Source: Meloidogyne chitwoodi
Taxonomy: Eukaryota; Nematoda; Chromadorea; Rhabditida; Meloidogynidae
DNA: 64,000 nt
NCBI GenBank assembly: GCA_015183035.1
Contig: JACZZP010000012.1
Location: 2,046,001-2,110,000 of the forward strand
Direction of reading: 5' to 3'
The translations under genes and the position numbers were made by a program. Shown piece by piece: positions 1 through 11,392 of this stretch. The notes beneath the pieces are model-generated. The model did not search any database. It was given only the letters and a program-made list of their open reading frames with translations, and had not been told where the DNA came from. Positions within the stretch are counted from its first letter, which is position 1; the number at the start of each line of letters is the position of its first letter.

Positions 1-473
1 CTTTTAAAGAATATAAATAAATTGGCAAGAATATTTGGGCAAAATAGTATATAATAAAGCTTATTTTTGAAGTAATATATTTAAAAAATTAAAAATATTT
101 TTTGAAGGAATGCATAAAAAAAGAATTATTAGAAAGAAAAGGTTCAAGACTCTATTGTCCAATCATTAATTATAAATATAGAATTAATATCAAAATTGTG
201 ACAATTTGAGTCTCAAAATTAAAATAAGATCTACATTAAAAGAGATCAATTCCCTCAAATGATCAAAACTTTCAAAAGATCAAAACACCCATTAGAGTAA
301 ATAAATAATTAAAAGGGAACATTAAAGTATTGAAAAATAAACTTAAAACTTGTTTTTATTTTTAGATACTCTAATTGAGTATTTTTGATCTTTTAAAGTC
401 TTTTTTTAATTTAAATTTAAACCTTGAATGTGTATTTTTAATTTCCTCATTGTTTTCCTTTATACTTTTTCTT
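1..473. other. AT-rich sequence downstream of netrin gene
   Basis: No coding region is visible. The stretch is AT-rich and lies 3' of the minus-strand netrin stop codon, so it probably holds that gene's 3' UTR and intergenic DNA. Short open frames near 375-658 on the plus strand are the complement of the last netrin exon and are low-complexity. Confidence 0.5.
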
Positions 474-3400
474 CTACAATTTTTGAGAGGTTTCCACAGT
501 TGTATGAATTTGTTTTTTATTTTTATTTTCTTCTTCTTCTTCCTTTTCATTTTGTTTTATTTTTAAACATTTTTCTCTGTAATGTCTACGTCCAAAACGT
601 TCAAATTTGTCAATTAAAGATTCATCCCAATCAATTAAAAAAGAATGACGAGGATTAATAATTAATGATTTTAATTTATTTTTTTCTTCTTCTTCTTCTT
701 TAATTATTAAATTATTTAAAATATTAGAATGTTTATATTGTCCTTTAAAATTAAAATTAAAAATAATTTAATTAAAAAAAATACCCATTAACAAATATTT
801 TCTTCCAATTTTAATTTTTGGGCATTTACAAACCAATAATTTATCAGATAATAAAATGACCATTTCTTCTCCTGGTTCTACTAAAAATTTATTTATTAAA
901 CCTTCTTTTTCTTCTTCTTCATTTTTAAATATTGAAATGATTTGAATTTGATATTTTGCCCATCCATTGATTAATTTACGACCAATTATTTGTAAATGAA
1001 AAGCTTAAAAATGTAAAAAAAATTTAAAAAATATATTTAAAAAAACCGTAATCATTTTTACAAAATTTTTTATGTGTTAAACGTGTAGAGGCTGCTCTAC
1101 ATTTATCACAATCATCTTTAAAATTTGAGGAAAATAATTTAAAAAATATTTAAAAAACCTTTATTGACTGAATTTTTAACATCAAAGAAGACTTTTTCAG
1201 GTGCTGAAGGACCTGAAAAAAATTTTATTTTGAAATTTAATTTTAAAAATTGAAAAAGGACGACGTTAACATTAACAAAGTATTTTTTATTAAAAAAATA
1301 AATTTTAAAATTTAATTTTTTTAAATTGAAAGAAATTATGACGTTAAAATTGAGATGTTTTTTAGAAAAAAAATTAAAAATAAATTAATCTCTTACGAAT
1401 ACAAGGTGTAACGGGTGATCTGGATTGTTGAAATCCTTTAGCACAACGATTACAAGTTGGACCTTTTTTTAAATTTAAATTAAAAAAATGAAAAAATAAA
1501 ATAAACCATCAACTCCAGGCTTACAAATGCACTGTCCACTTGTCTAAAAATAACAAAATTAAAAAAAAATTAAATTTTTAATTAAAACCTGATTGCAATT
1601 GCGTGATAAAGAACCAATAGGATGGCATAAACAAGCTTTAAAAAAATAAAAAAATTATTCAAAATTTAATATTCTCTCTTACGTTTGCAAGCTTTACGAT
1701 GTGTTATAGGTTTGTCTTGATCTCTAAAATAGCCAAGTTTGCAATACTAAAAAAATAAAATAAAATGAGATTAAAAACCTCAAAATAAGACAGAAAAAAA
1801 AATAATTAAAAATAAAAAAAATATTTTTAATTTTGCCACACATTCCGTTAAAAAAATCTATCAAAATGCCTTATCCCTCAGGCATTATATCCCTTAATAA
1901 CTAAAAAAATTAAAAACAAACATGACAATTTCTGCCAGCAGTATTATGTCTACAATTAAGACAAACACCTCCACTTTGATAACCACTGAGTCTGTAAAGT
2001 TCTGCATTGAAACGACACCTTCTACTATGCAAATTACAATTACAGGCTTAAAAAAATAAAATAAAAAGTTTAAATTTTTTTTTGAAAATTTTATTTTCAA
2101 AAAACTGTTTGTGTTCTCAACATTTATTTATTTTTTTATTTATTTTCTCATCTTATTAATTTTATTTATTTGCTTTAATTTTTTTCAATTTATTTTCCCT
2201 CTTTCCAATTTTCTAGGTGAGAGAAAAAAAAAGAAAAACCGTGAAAAATAAAAATAATTTAACAAATAAAAGGCTATTTAACATCTTTTTTTTTTTCATC
2301 AATTAAAAATCTTTTTTGTAAAAATTATTAAAAAAATTTTTTTTTTTAATTTTGGCGGATGACTGCGCACTAAACACAACAATAAAAATATAAAAAACTT
2401 TTTTTTCACAATTTAATTTTATTTGATTTATTTTTTGTAGAGAAAGGGGTGTTAATGGGGGTATTCTCGCAATTAAAAAAACAGAAGAAAGAAAAAATAA
2501 ATGAAAAAATTAAAAAAAAATATATTTTTAAATTAAATTTTAACACTTTTCATGCCTTTCGTTAGACTTTAAAAATTTTATTTTATGACCAGATGCTCTT
2601 CTTTTTTTTTATTTTAATATTTCCTTTTTTTATTTTTATTTATTAAAAAAATAAAAGGAGCAAGTAATTTGCATTTTAATGTAAAAAGAGAACCTTTTAT
2701 GTAATTAATCATTTCCTGTTTTATTTATTTTAATTTAAAAAAGTTAGAGGATCAAGGGGAAATTTGTAGAAAAAAAAATTTTCAAAAAATTAAAAAAAAA
2801 ATATTTAAAAAAAATTTTTGGGGGTAAAAGATAAAAAAGAATTTTTTTAATTTTTTTTTCAATGTCAAGTGATCCTTTTATGATTCATTCAATCCCCTTT
2901 AAGGATTAAGAAAAGAAAAAATAATTAAAATAAATTAATAATAATAAATGGATATCAGAGGAACACTAATAAATAAATTTAAATATATACGACGCTTTTT
3001 ATTTTTTTATAAACCAATTTTTCCCCTTTTCTCTCCTAGAGGTAAATAAATAAAAATAAATATTTTAATAAAATTAATATTTTAAAAATTCAATAGAGAG
3101 CCAGGAAAAAAATTTAAAAATTAATTTTAATCAAAAAAAAAAAATCCCAGCCAAGTAGAGGACAAAAAAAATTTTTTAAACTTCTCAGATACGAGAAAAT
3201 GTTCGTCCCTCATTTTTATTGAAAAAAGGATACGAACAATTCATCAGCAACGAGATGGTGATATTCTGAGAGAAATTGCGCAGATGTGGGGAACAAAAAA
3301 AAAAGAAGAAAAAGAAATTCTCAAGTGTGAAAACCGTAGTTTTGATGGGTTTAAGGCCTCGACAGAAAAAATAAATAAAAAAAGAAGCCGGCATTTTTTT

Positions 3401-6198
3401 AAATACCAAATTAGTAAAAGATTAAAAAAAGAGAAGAAAATCATGTAAAAAGAATGCGCAAAAAATTAAAAAAAATTCCCAATGCTTTTATTTGTTGAAT
3501 TATTTGTTTAAGAGAAGGGAAAATAAAAGGAAAAAACTCTTTTTTTCATTTTAAATAAATTATTAAAAAAATATACCAATGCATGGATTAGCATCATCAG
3601 CACCAGCTCTAGCCCACGGCCTATCATAATGAAAAGGAAGACATTTTTCACAATCTAGTCCAGTTGTAGAATGTTTACAATCACAAGCATATCTTTTTTT
3701 TTAAATTAAAAAATTTGAAACAGTTCAAAAAATGAAAAAAAGAAAACCTTCCCATACGGTCAATTACACAACGACTAGCATGTCCATTACATTTACATCT
3801 TCCACCTACAGCCAATTCAGCCATTGCATAAAAATAACGTTCTTTTACTTGTTCAGCACCAAATTTTGAGCCAATAAAATTTTCTTCATCAATTTCTAAT
3901 ATAGAATTATTATTATCTCTTCTAAAACGTTGAATATTCTCTTCTAACCAATACAATTGGTTTTGATCAGTAATTAGTCGATTAAAAACTATTTTTATAT
4001 CTGTTGCGGTCACCCAATCTTGAAGAACCTTAAAAAATTGTTTCTTTCTTTTTTATTCTAAAATTTAAAAAAAAATTAAAACCGGTGCTTGTTCAAAATC
4101 TAAAGCTGAAGGTCTACCCTCTAAAGTTGCAAAAGCTATTCTATTTGATAGTGGAGAAAGAGAACGAGCATCTGTACATTTTGCTTCCTAAAAAGTCATT
4201 TTTAGAATGACAAAAATTCCCTCATTTTTTATTAAAGTTTTCAAAGCAAACCTGTTCATTATCTCGACTAATTTTCGCATCTTTAGGTCTGTGATAAACA
4301 GTCTCACATTGAGAAGAATAAAATTGCATTGGTATCCAAGTGCGGCCACGATTATTTGATGTAAAAAAATAAAAAATTATATTTAAAAAAAATCTTTAAA
4401 ATTAAAAACAAAAAATACTTATTTGTAAATGGCTAAGGAATCGGCTAGGCGCCCACAAAAATGCAGCGAAACATAAGTTATCTGAAGAAAAAATTATTAG
4501 ATTAAATTGGAATTTTTTTTTAAATAATTCAGTTGAGAAGATAAGCAACGAAACGGTAGGAGAATAAAAAAGGAAATTAAAGGTAATTTTTTACATAATT
4601 TATTCTCTTATATTATTCCAAAAATTAGCATAAAATAAATTTAAAAGAATAAACAAAAACCTCAAATTTCTTTCCCAGACTTAGAGTAAGTGTCACATTC
4701 GAAGGAAACGAAGTGCTTGGCTCAGAGACCCAACAGGTCAAATTATCTGAATTATTCAAATCTGTTAGAAGCTGAGCCGGATGTGCTAATCTCAAATCTT
4801 CAGCATCACAAATCTCGCATCGTTCGCGCATTGTTCCATCCGGCGATTCTTCTAATAGACAAAATCTTAATTAAAAAATTAATTAAAAAAATAAGTGTTC
4901 GGGGGAATATTAATCTTTTTGTTTTTGTCAACAATATTTATCTAATTTTAAATTCTCAATATTTGTAAGTCTTCTATTTTGGTTTAAAAAAAAAAGAAAA
5001 AGAAAGTTAAGGATTAGTAGAATGAAAATAGTTAAAAGAAAAAGCCGAGTCGAGAAAATAAATAAACAAAATAAAAAACATAAGTTATGTCATTCCGTAG
5101 TTCAGTGGTGAGACACTTATCATGGAGGCGAAGGTTCGATTCCCAGAAGAACCAAAATTATATTTCTCTCTTACTTTTAGTTTATTTTCTTACTTTTTCC
5201 CATTTAGTATATGTCTCAATTACTTTTAATTTTTTTTAAATTAATTTTTAAAGCTTCCGTTACATTAAATCAGATTTATTCAATAAAAACATTTCAATGT
5301 ACTTTTTAATTTTTTTATTATTTTTTCCATTTGCTATAATATAAACGGACGCCAAATTAGCAGGAATAAGTGGTTACCATTTGTTGATTTTACTTATACA
5401 ATGAAAATAAAAAAGAAGAAAAAAAAGATTTATCAAAGCGCGCAATTTTTACTCTCCTAAAGGGTACTCCAATGTGCGTTATAGAATTTTTTTATTCATA
5501 ACGTTTTCTGCGTTGTGATTTTAATTCAAGTAACGCACATCCAAAAGTATTTTTACAATGCTTTTTTATTTATTTTTTAATGTTTTTGATCTTGTAAGGA
5601 TGTTTTACTTATTGAATGAATTTTATGACTGGTTTTCTTGGTTATTCTGGATAAAAATATAAATAAAAAGTTAAAAAGTAATAAACAAATAAATCCACTC
5701 AATCCTCTTCACTCACATTAAAAGGCCACAATGAAGGGGGAAAACAAAAGAAAAATGTGGAAAAACACGAGAACATACGAAATAAATGAGCGATTTGATC
5801 AAGATTGATTAGCTGAACAGAATAAAGTGACAAATTGGTAAACTTGTAAGGAGGTTGGTACGGATTTTGAACTAAAAAGATGGTCACGAAAACGGAACAA
5901 AACTCAAAGAGAAAAATTGGAACAAAATGTTCAAATTGAAGATAAAAAATTTAAAAAAAAGTGCTAACCTTGAAGATTTTCCATTGGTCCCGCAAGTGCT
6001 AGACGCAACAATTGGCTTTCCAAAAGCAGCATTGATAAAATCTGGAACACATCGAACAGGTCTTCCAGCAGAATCATAACAAGGATCTCTATCTGGTTGT
6101 CGAAGGGATGAAAACTGAGAGAAATAAGCTGTCCAACTTGTAGTAAAAATTTGAAGAAGGCAAAGAAGAGCAAAAAAGTGAGGAAGAATTTGTGCCAT
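474..6198 (-). CDS. unc-6: Netrin (UNC-6), secreted axon-guidance cue, 16 exons
   Basis: Secreted laminin-related guidance protein, read by UNC-40/DCC and UNC-5 receptors in animals. Exons I can trace on the minus strand: 6198-5969, 4865-4661, 4481-4423, 4360-4252, 4187-4083, 4028-3748, 3692-3577, 2046-1922, 1746-1683, then about 1635-1591, 1543-1515, 1468-1396, 1217-1162, 1121-1050, 1003-805 and 752-474. The start (6198) gives a hydrophobic signal peptide, then the laminin-N domain ([44 protein letters not shown]). Three laminin-EGF repeats follow ([40 protein letters not shown]), then the C-terminal netrin (NTR) domain (CDKCRAAS to [12 protein letters not shown]), ending in a basic and acidic tail at TAG 474-476. 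Two introns are long (about 1.1 and 1.5 kb). The intron at 4422-4361 needs AT...AC boundaries. The copy appears complete and unbroken. Confidence 0.93.
4361..4422 (-). other. Candidate AT-AC intron in netrin gene
   Basis: On the minus strand exon 3 reads I-Y-K and exon 4 continues S-N-N-R-G-R-T-W, matching the conserved netrin segment IYKS..HGRTWIP. Only removal of a 62-nt intron starting ATAAGTATTT and ending TTTTTTTAC joins these in frame. The nearest GT donor (AAGTATT) would leave an in-frame TAA, and no AG lies at the acceptor side. The donor ATAAGT looks like a U2-type rather than a U12-type (ATATCC) AT-AC site. Confidence 0.7.
5089..5153 (+). other. tRNA-derived sequence (pseudo-tRNA) in netrin intron 1
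   Basis: The sequence has an A-box-like TAGTTCAGTGGTGAG and a perfect B-box GGTTCGATTCC at tRNA spacing, but the 5' end (CATTCC) and 3' end do not pair as an acceptor stem and no clean anticodon arm forms. It lies in the 1.1-kb first intron of the minus-strand netrin gene. I read it as a degenerate tRNA or the head of a tRNA-derived SINE, not a working tRNA gene. Confidence 0.5.
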
Positions 6199-8892
6199 TT
6201 TCTAAAAAATAAAATAAATGAACAGAATAAAGGGAGAAAAATAAACACTTGAAGGCTTTAATGCCAATTCTCTTCTTTAAAAAAATATTTTTTAATAAAA
6301 GAATTTTTTAAAAATAAATACACAAGTTTTGCACTAAAAAAGGGTGGAGTCTTTTTCTAAAAAAGGAAGGAAAAAAGGTGTAGAGGGGGTATTCGTTGCT
6401 AATTAAGCAGCGCGAAAAACAGGGAAAAGATGAAAAAAACAACAAAGAATGCGTGTGGGAGAAAAAAATTCTTTTTTGTTTGTCCAGAATTGTATGTAGA
6501 AGGGGAGCTTTTAAAGGGGCGGGGAGAAAGGAAAAAAATTGTTAATCGGGTAAAAAATGTTCAGAGTATAAAATGTCAAGAAGGGAAAATTTGAATAAAA
6601 TGTCACAATAGAGGGATAATCCCTTAAACTCTATGGGAGGTTTTAAAGAAAAAAAGAAAAGAAATGATGAGCAAAGAAGTGCTATATAACGGAAATGGCT
6701 AAGCACAGAAAAAAATATATAAAAAATGAGTGAGAGGAGTGGACAGGCAGAAAACTTGGATTGTACCGGTCAAAGTCTTTCTAATAAAATTTCCCCTTTT
6801 TTAGAGTGCCAAAATTGTAATTAAGAAGTGGGTTTTTTATTTTCTTTTGGGGATAGATTTACACTTGTTATGACCTATTTAGCTTAAATTTTAACCAAAA
6901 TGTTTCCAAATTAAGAAATAAAAAAGAGAAGTGGTCAATGATGACCTAATGAAAATTGTCCTCAGCTGGTACGTGCAAAGGTTTTTTTTTTAATTTCCTT
7001 TTCCTTTATATAAAAATTTTAATTATTTCGGCCATAAAAAAGAAAAAATAGAGAAGAAAAGGTTTAAACAAGTTTTTGAAAATAACCTTTGAAAATATAA
7101 ATTTGAGGATTAACAAAGAGCTTTTTTAAAGAAAAGTCCAGAGGTATGAAGGGTAGAAAGAAATTATTAAAATTAGGGAAGATGGGATAATCTTTTTTTT
7201 CAACAATAATTGCGTCAAATAAAATCCAATTGACAAAGCGCGAATTTACTAAAAAAGAAAATAAAATAAGCAATTGCTAATGCTAAAAAAGTTGCGTAAA
7301 ATGATTTCTGGTAAGCAAAAAATTTTCCCGTCAGTTTGTATGGAGAATGAGTAGGTGGAGGGAATTTTTGGATATTCTGAGGAACCAGCGGGTATAAGTA
7401 ACCAAAGAAGTGTCAAAACAACAAAAAGGATTAAAAAGGGAAAGAATTGATGGTGGTGGTCATGGTCATTCATTGAACTTTCTCAATGGAATTTTACTAC
7501 AAAACTTGTGAGAAAGAGAGAAAACACTGCGTGAAACCTCAACATTAAAAGGAATTTAAAACATAAATTATGACTATGGAAAAAATATACGTAAAAATCT
7601 GGCCGTGGGAAAATCCACTAGTTTAAAAAAGAAAATAGAAAGATGTGCTAAAAAAAAAAGAATTTAGAAATTTAGAGTTAAAGATTTTGAAACTAAGAAA
7701 ATACTGAAGAAATATCAAAGGAAACTTAAAAAACATAAAGATACTCACACCATTAGAAAGTATAATTATCATTAATAAACCTTTTTTGCAAAAATATCCC
7801 ATCGACAAATTACTGAATCTGAGCATTCTTATTAAAAAAAATCTAAAAATAAATACACAGTAGATGATTGATAATAAAATAAAAAACCTGTGTTTTAGTC
7901 GCTGTACGTAGTAATTTTTAATTAGAATATTTAAAATTTGAAAAAATGTAAAAAACCTGTTCATAGCTCCAAGTCTCCAATCAGAACAAGTTATGACATT
8001 CAAAAAAGCTCGAGAATTGAGCAATTGACAACGAAATTATAAATATAAACCAAGATATGTATGTATAAACATTTGAAAATCAGAAAAATAATTGAATGGA
8101 ATAAGTCAATCTTTGCGGTGAAATTTTTGAATATACAAATGACAGCTTATTCGAAGGAGCTTTTGAGCATAGATTAATAAGAAAAAAATTAGTAAATTCG
8201 AATTACTTCGGTCAAAACCAAGACAAACAAACTTAAAGTTGACTGAAAAGTTTTTTTCTGCTTAAATTTACGATAAGGACTATTTAGAGTCGACCGATTT
8301 CAACAGTTATCTTAATGTAACTTTTTGTTAAATGGTCTAATTGAATCGGTCTAACAATAAGCGGTAAAGATTCCGTTATCGAGAGCTTTTGATTAATAAA
8401 ATATATCATTGGAGAAATAAAATTGTGGCAAAAACACAAGTTGCTCTGAACCGTCCCTTCCTTAAATTTATATTATACTTATTTTTATGCCTATCTGGCA
8501 TAATGTTTTAAGTTACATATCATCCAGTTGTTTAAGATTTTTACTTTTAAACATCAATTTCCTTGCATTAATGTAAAAATTGATAGACAATTTAAAGTAA
8601 ATATAATAAAATGTGATTGATTAGGCTGACCAATCAATACATTTTTGTTTATATTTTAAAAATTTTTGTCAAATACTTTTAGCTTATTTATTTTTGGAGG
8701 GTGTATAATTTGTAAACTGTAAAGCAAAAATAGGGGTTTGAAAAAAGTCCTTATTTATCCAATAGTAATTGTATAAATTTAATTAATTTTTTGACAATAT
8801 TTAACCATCTACAATATATCATAAAATTCGGCCATGCTAATAGTTAAAATCTTTATAGATTGTTAGCGAAAAATAACTATTAAATACTTGCA
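6199..8892. other. Intergenic region, netrin upstream DNA
   Basis: This gap separates the divergent netrin (-) and MATH-BTB (+) genes and should contain both promoters. The part next to netrin (6300-7600) is less AT-biased than other gaps. A minus-strand frame at 7473-7249 (starting MNDHDHHHQFF, with one hydrophobic stretch) and one at 8024-7623 are open, but I recognise neither and cannot tell them from chance. Around 8440 lies the motif CTCTGAACCGTCC, also found with variation near 43875 and 48705. No other gene is seen. Confidence 0.45.
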
Positions 8893-11208
8893 ATGGAACC
8901 ATTGACGTCTAATGTCGAATTTGAGGTCAAAAATTTGAGTGGCCTTTTTAGTGTAATGACTCAGGGTAGTGTTTTAAACTTGACAAGTAAGAATCAATTT
9001 TGAACTATTTATTTAAACTATCTTCAGGTGATACTTTTGGAATAGACAACTTCAAATTCATGCTTGTGTTGGTTTTAGAAAAGAACAACGAAGATTTAGT
9101 AAGCATCTTCATTCGCCAATTTGATGCAAACTATTTTGCGAATAAGGTCAATACTAAATACTCAGTTTATGTGAAAAAAGATGGACAACGTCTTCAGGAT
9201 CTTTTTAAGTTTGTTAATTTAATAATATTGATGATCTATCAGGGTCAAGAACTTTTGACTAAAGACTCGCCAGGTCTTGGGAAGGAGTAATGTTATTTTG
9301 TATATACCAGGGATCGCACCGATGAAAAAGTAATTCGCAATCTTCGATAATGTGTTTGGTGTGATTCTTGATGTTATAATCGTCAATAAACAATTGTTGA
9401 GTAGGCTTTCGAGCAGCTACCCTATCAAATCTAATTTAATGTAAAAATGCGGAGAGTTTGGCCAAAAATGTAGAATAAAGACCATTTTCAAAGCTTAGAA
9501 AATCGAAAATTATAGGTGAATAACCAAAGTTAAGGTGATGTTTAACAAGATGGGACAAATTATAGACATCTAAAATAACCTCTATTCGAGTCATGTCAAG
9601 AAGGCTACTGTTGCCGTACGTGTGCTAACTACACAACGAAGCAAGGCAATTGTTACCATTTTAACTCTCCGCATTTTGCGAGAAGTTGTTCCTAATAAAT
9701 TCTTACTATATTTTTTACAACTTTTCCCTGGCACAAACCTAATTATTTTTTATTTAGATCTACTCATGAATACGAAGACAAGCAGGCATTAGGCTTACGA
9801 AGAATTCCAACAAGCACTCTAACCAGTTTAAATGGTAAAAAAATATAAAAATAACTAATAAACTAGGTATGCTTTAAAATTCTTCGTTTCAATAAAAAGT
9901 AGCAGTGCTGCATTAGAGAAAAAGGAATTCCTCAGTTATCTGGGATCATTTGAGTCCTACATTAATATTTACGTTCGATTTTTATCGTTTGCATTAATTT
10001 TTGTAAATTTTATTAGGCTCATGATTCAGAATGTCTTAAAATTTCATTGTTGAGTTTCACATTTACTTTCAAATATATTAAGCTTAATCTTTATTCCCAA
10101 AATTAAAAGTTTAACTTTTTAAATACACTTAATTTTTAGATTTCTTTTTATGTTGTGAGATTGAAACGAATTCGTACACTCCGGCCCGAAATTTACAAAA
10201 CACTTACTTAGCAATGTTGGCAAATGGGACTTGTGCTGATTGTGTTATAAAGGTTCTTTTATTATTAATTAGTTAATCTATATTTAAATTTTAAAGGTTA
10301 GTGGTGAGGAAATCAAAGCACATCGCTGTATTTTGTCAAACACTGATGTTTTTCGTGCTATGTTTACTGCCGAGATGCTTGAAGGCATAAATGTATTTTT
10401 TCTTAATCTAAACTTATAAATCCTTAGAGAACATTTACAATTTTTTTATTCTAAAATAATCTAAATAAATAAATTTAGTGTGAGCTTACCATTACTGATT
10501 CATCACCTGCTGCTGTTCGTGCTCTTTTAAAATACATATATAGTGGAGTAATCGATAAAGGTTAGAAGAAATTTTTCAAAAATATATTTATTATTTTAAG
10601 CTGATATGGAGAGTCACGTGTTGGACATTTTTGCTATTGCCGACAGATATCTAGTTGAGTCGTTAAAATTCGAGTGTGAAAATGTCATGGCTTCAAAAAT
10701 CAGTGTGTAATTTTTCAGATATAGAAAAAAAATTTTACTTTATACTTTGTTAACATAGTTTAGTTAAGCAACATTATTTCTATTTAGTCGATCCACAGAT
10801 TAAAAAAAATTTAGGTGCCGAAAACATCGTGACCTATGCTGCTATTCTTGACAAGTGTACTGCTCCGACTTTAGAAAATGTATATTATTAAAGTTGATTT
10901 TCGTTATAAGGAAACCAAACGAGGGCCGTACCATGGTTTTTTCTTAACTCTAAACTAAAATCTTTCTAGTTTCAACTGGACAATGAATCGTTGTGTCCTT
11001 ATATCCTTTCTGTATCTTTATAACGAGTGTCAATATTTTTATTTTAAAAATTTTTTCAAAATTAAATTTATAGGTGGTTGTTAATTACATAAAAGAGAAA
11101 AAAGAGACATTTTTTGAGTCTGTTCAGTGGAAGAATATAGAAAAAACTTATCCATCAGTTGGATGCAGAATTTCTAAGAAGTTATACTTGATGACATTCA
11201 ATTTGTAA
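8893..11208 (+). CDS. MATH-BTB (BATH-type) protein, first of a tandem pair
   Basis: Probable CUL3 substrate adaptor: MATH domains bind substrates and BTB domains bind CUL-3 in this family. The ATG at 8893 starts MEPLTSNVEFEVKN. The MATH domain continues in exon 9026 to about 9209 (FKFMLVLVLEKNN, VNTKYSVYVKKDGQRL), then 9757 to about 9835 (STHEYEDKQALGLRRIP). The BTB part begins near 10140 (CCEIETN, then NTYLAMLANGTCADCVIK, IKAHRCILSNTDVFRAMF) and runs through SSPAAVRALLKYIYSG and a BACK-like tail to TAA 11206-11208. The MATH part is short for the family but keeps frame across introns. The intron at about 9210-9756 contains an antisense gene remnant. Base use and arrangement match the next gene, so the pair looks like a tandem duplication. 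Confidence 0.8.
9310..9650 (-). pseudogene. Antisense decayed ORF inside MATH-BTB intron
   Basis: On the minus strand a continuous coding-like frame reads LDMTRIEVILDVYNLSHLVK, then a leucine/phenylalanine-rich stretch (FGYSPIIFDFLSFENGLY), a stop, then RVAARKPTQQLFIDDYNIK and EDCELLFHRC. Two in-frame stops (near TTGTGTAG and at CATTAAATT) break it and no start is evident. The base composition is more coding-like than the surrounding intron. I do not recognise the family. It looks like a fragment of a leucine-rich nematode protein captured inside the intron. Confidence 0.4.
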
Positions 11209-11392
11209 GAAAATTAATGTTTAAGACATATTTTGATATTTTTTACAAGAAAATTTGTTGACTAAAAATGTTTTTTTTATAAGTAAACTTTGAAATTTTC
11301 ATTTTTTTCTGTGTATTTTCACTGATACTAGAACAAATCGTAACAAAATATCGTCAGCTTTTTCGTACTCATAAATCTGATTCTGTTTTGAA

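Noticed and set aside
3185..3444. Open minus-strand frames in the large netrin intron
   Set aside because: No netrin motif and low-complexity; the gene continues at 2046 with the next EGF repeat.
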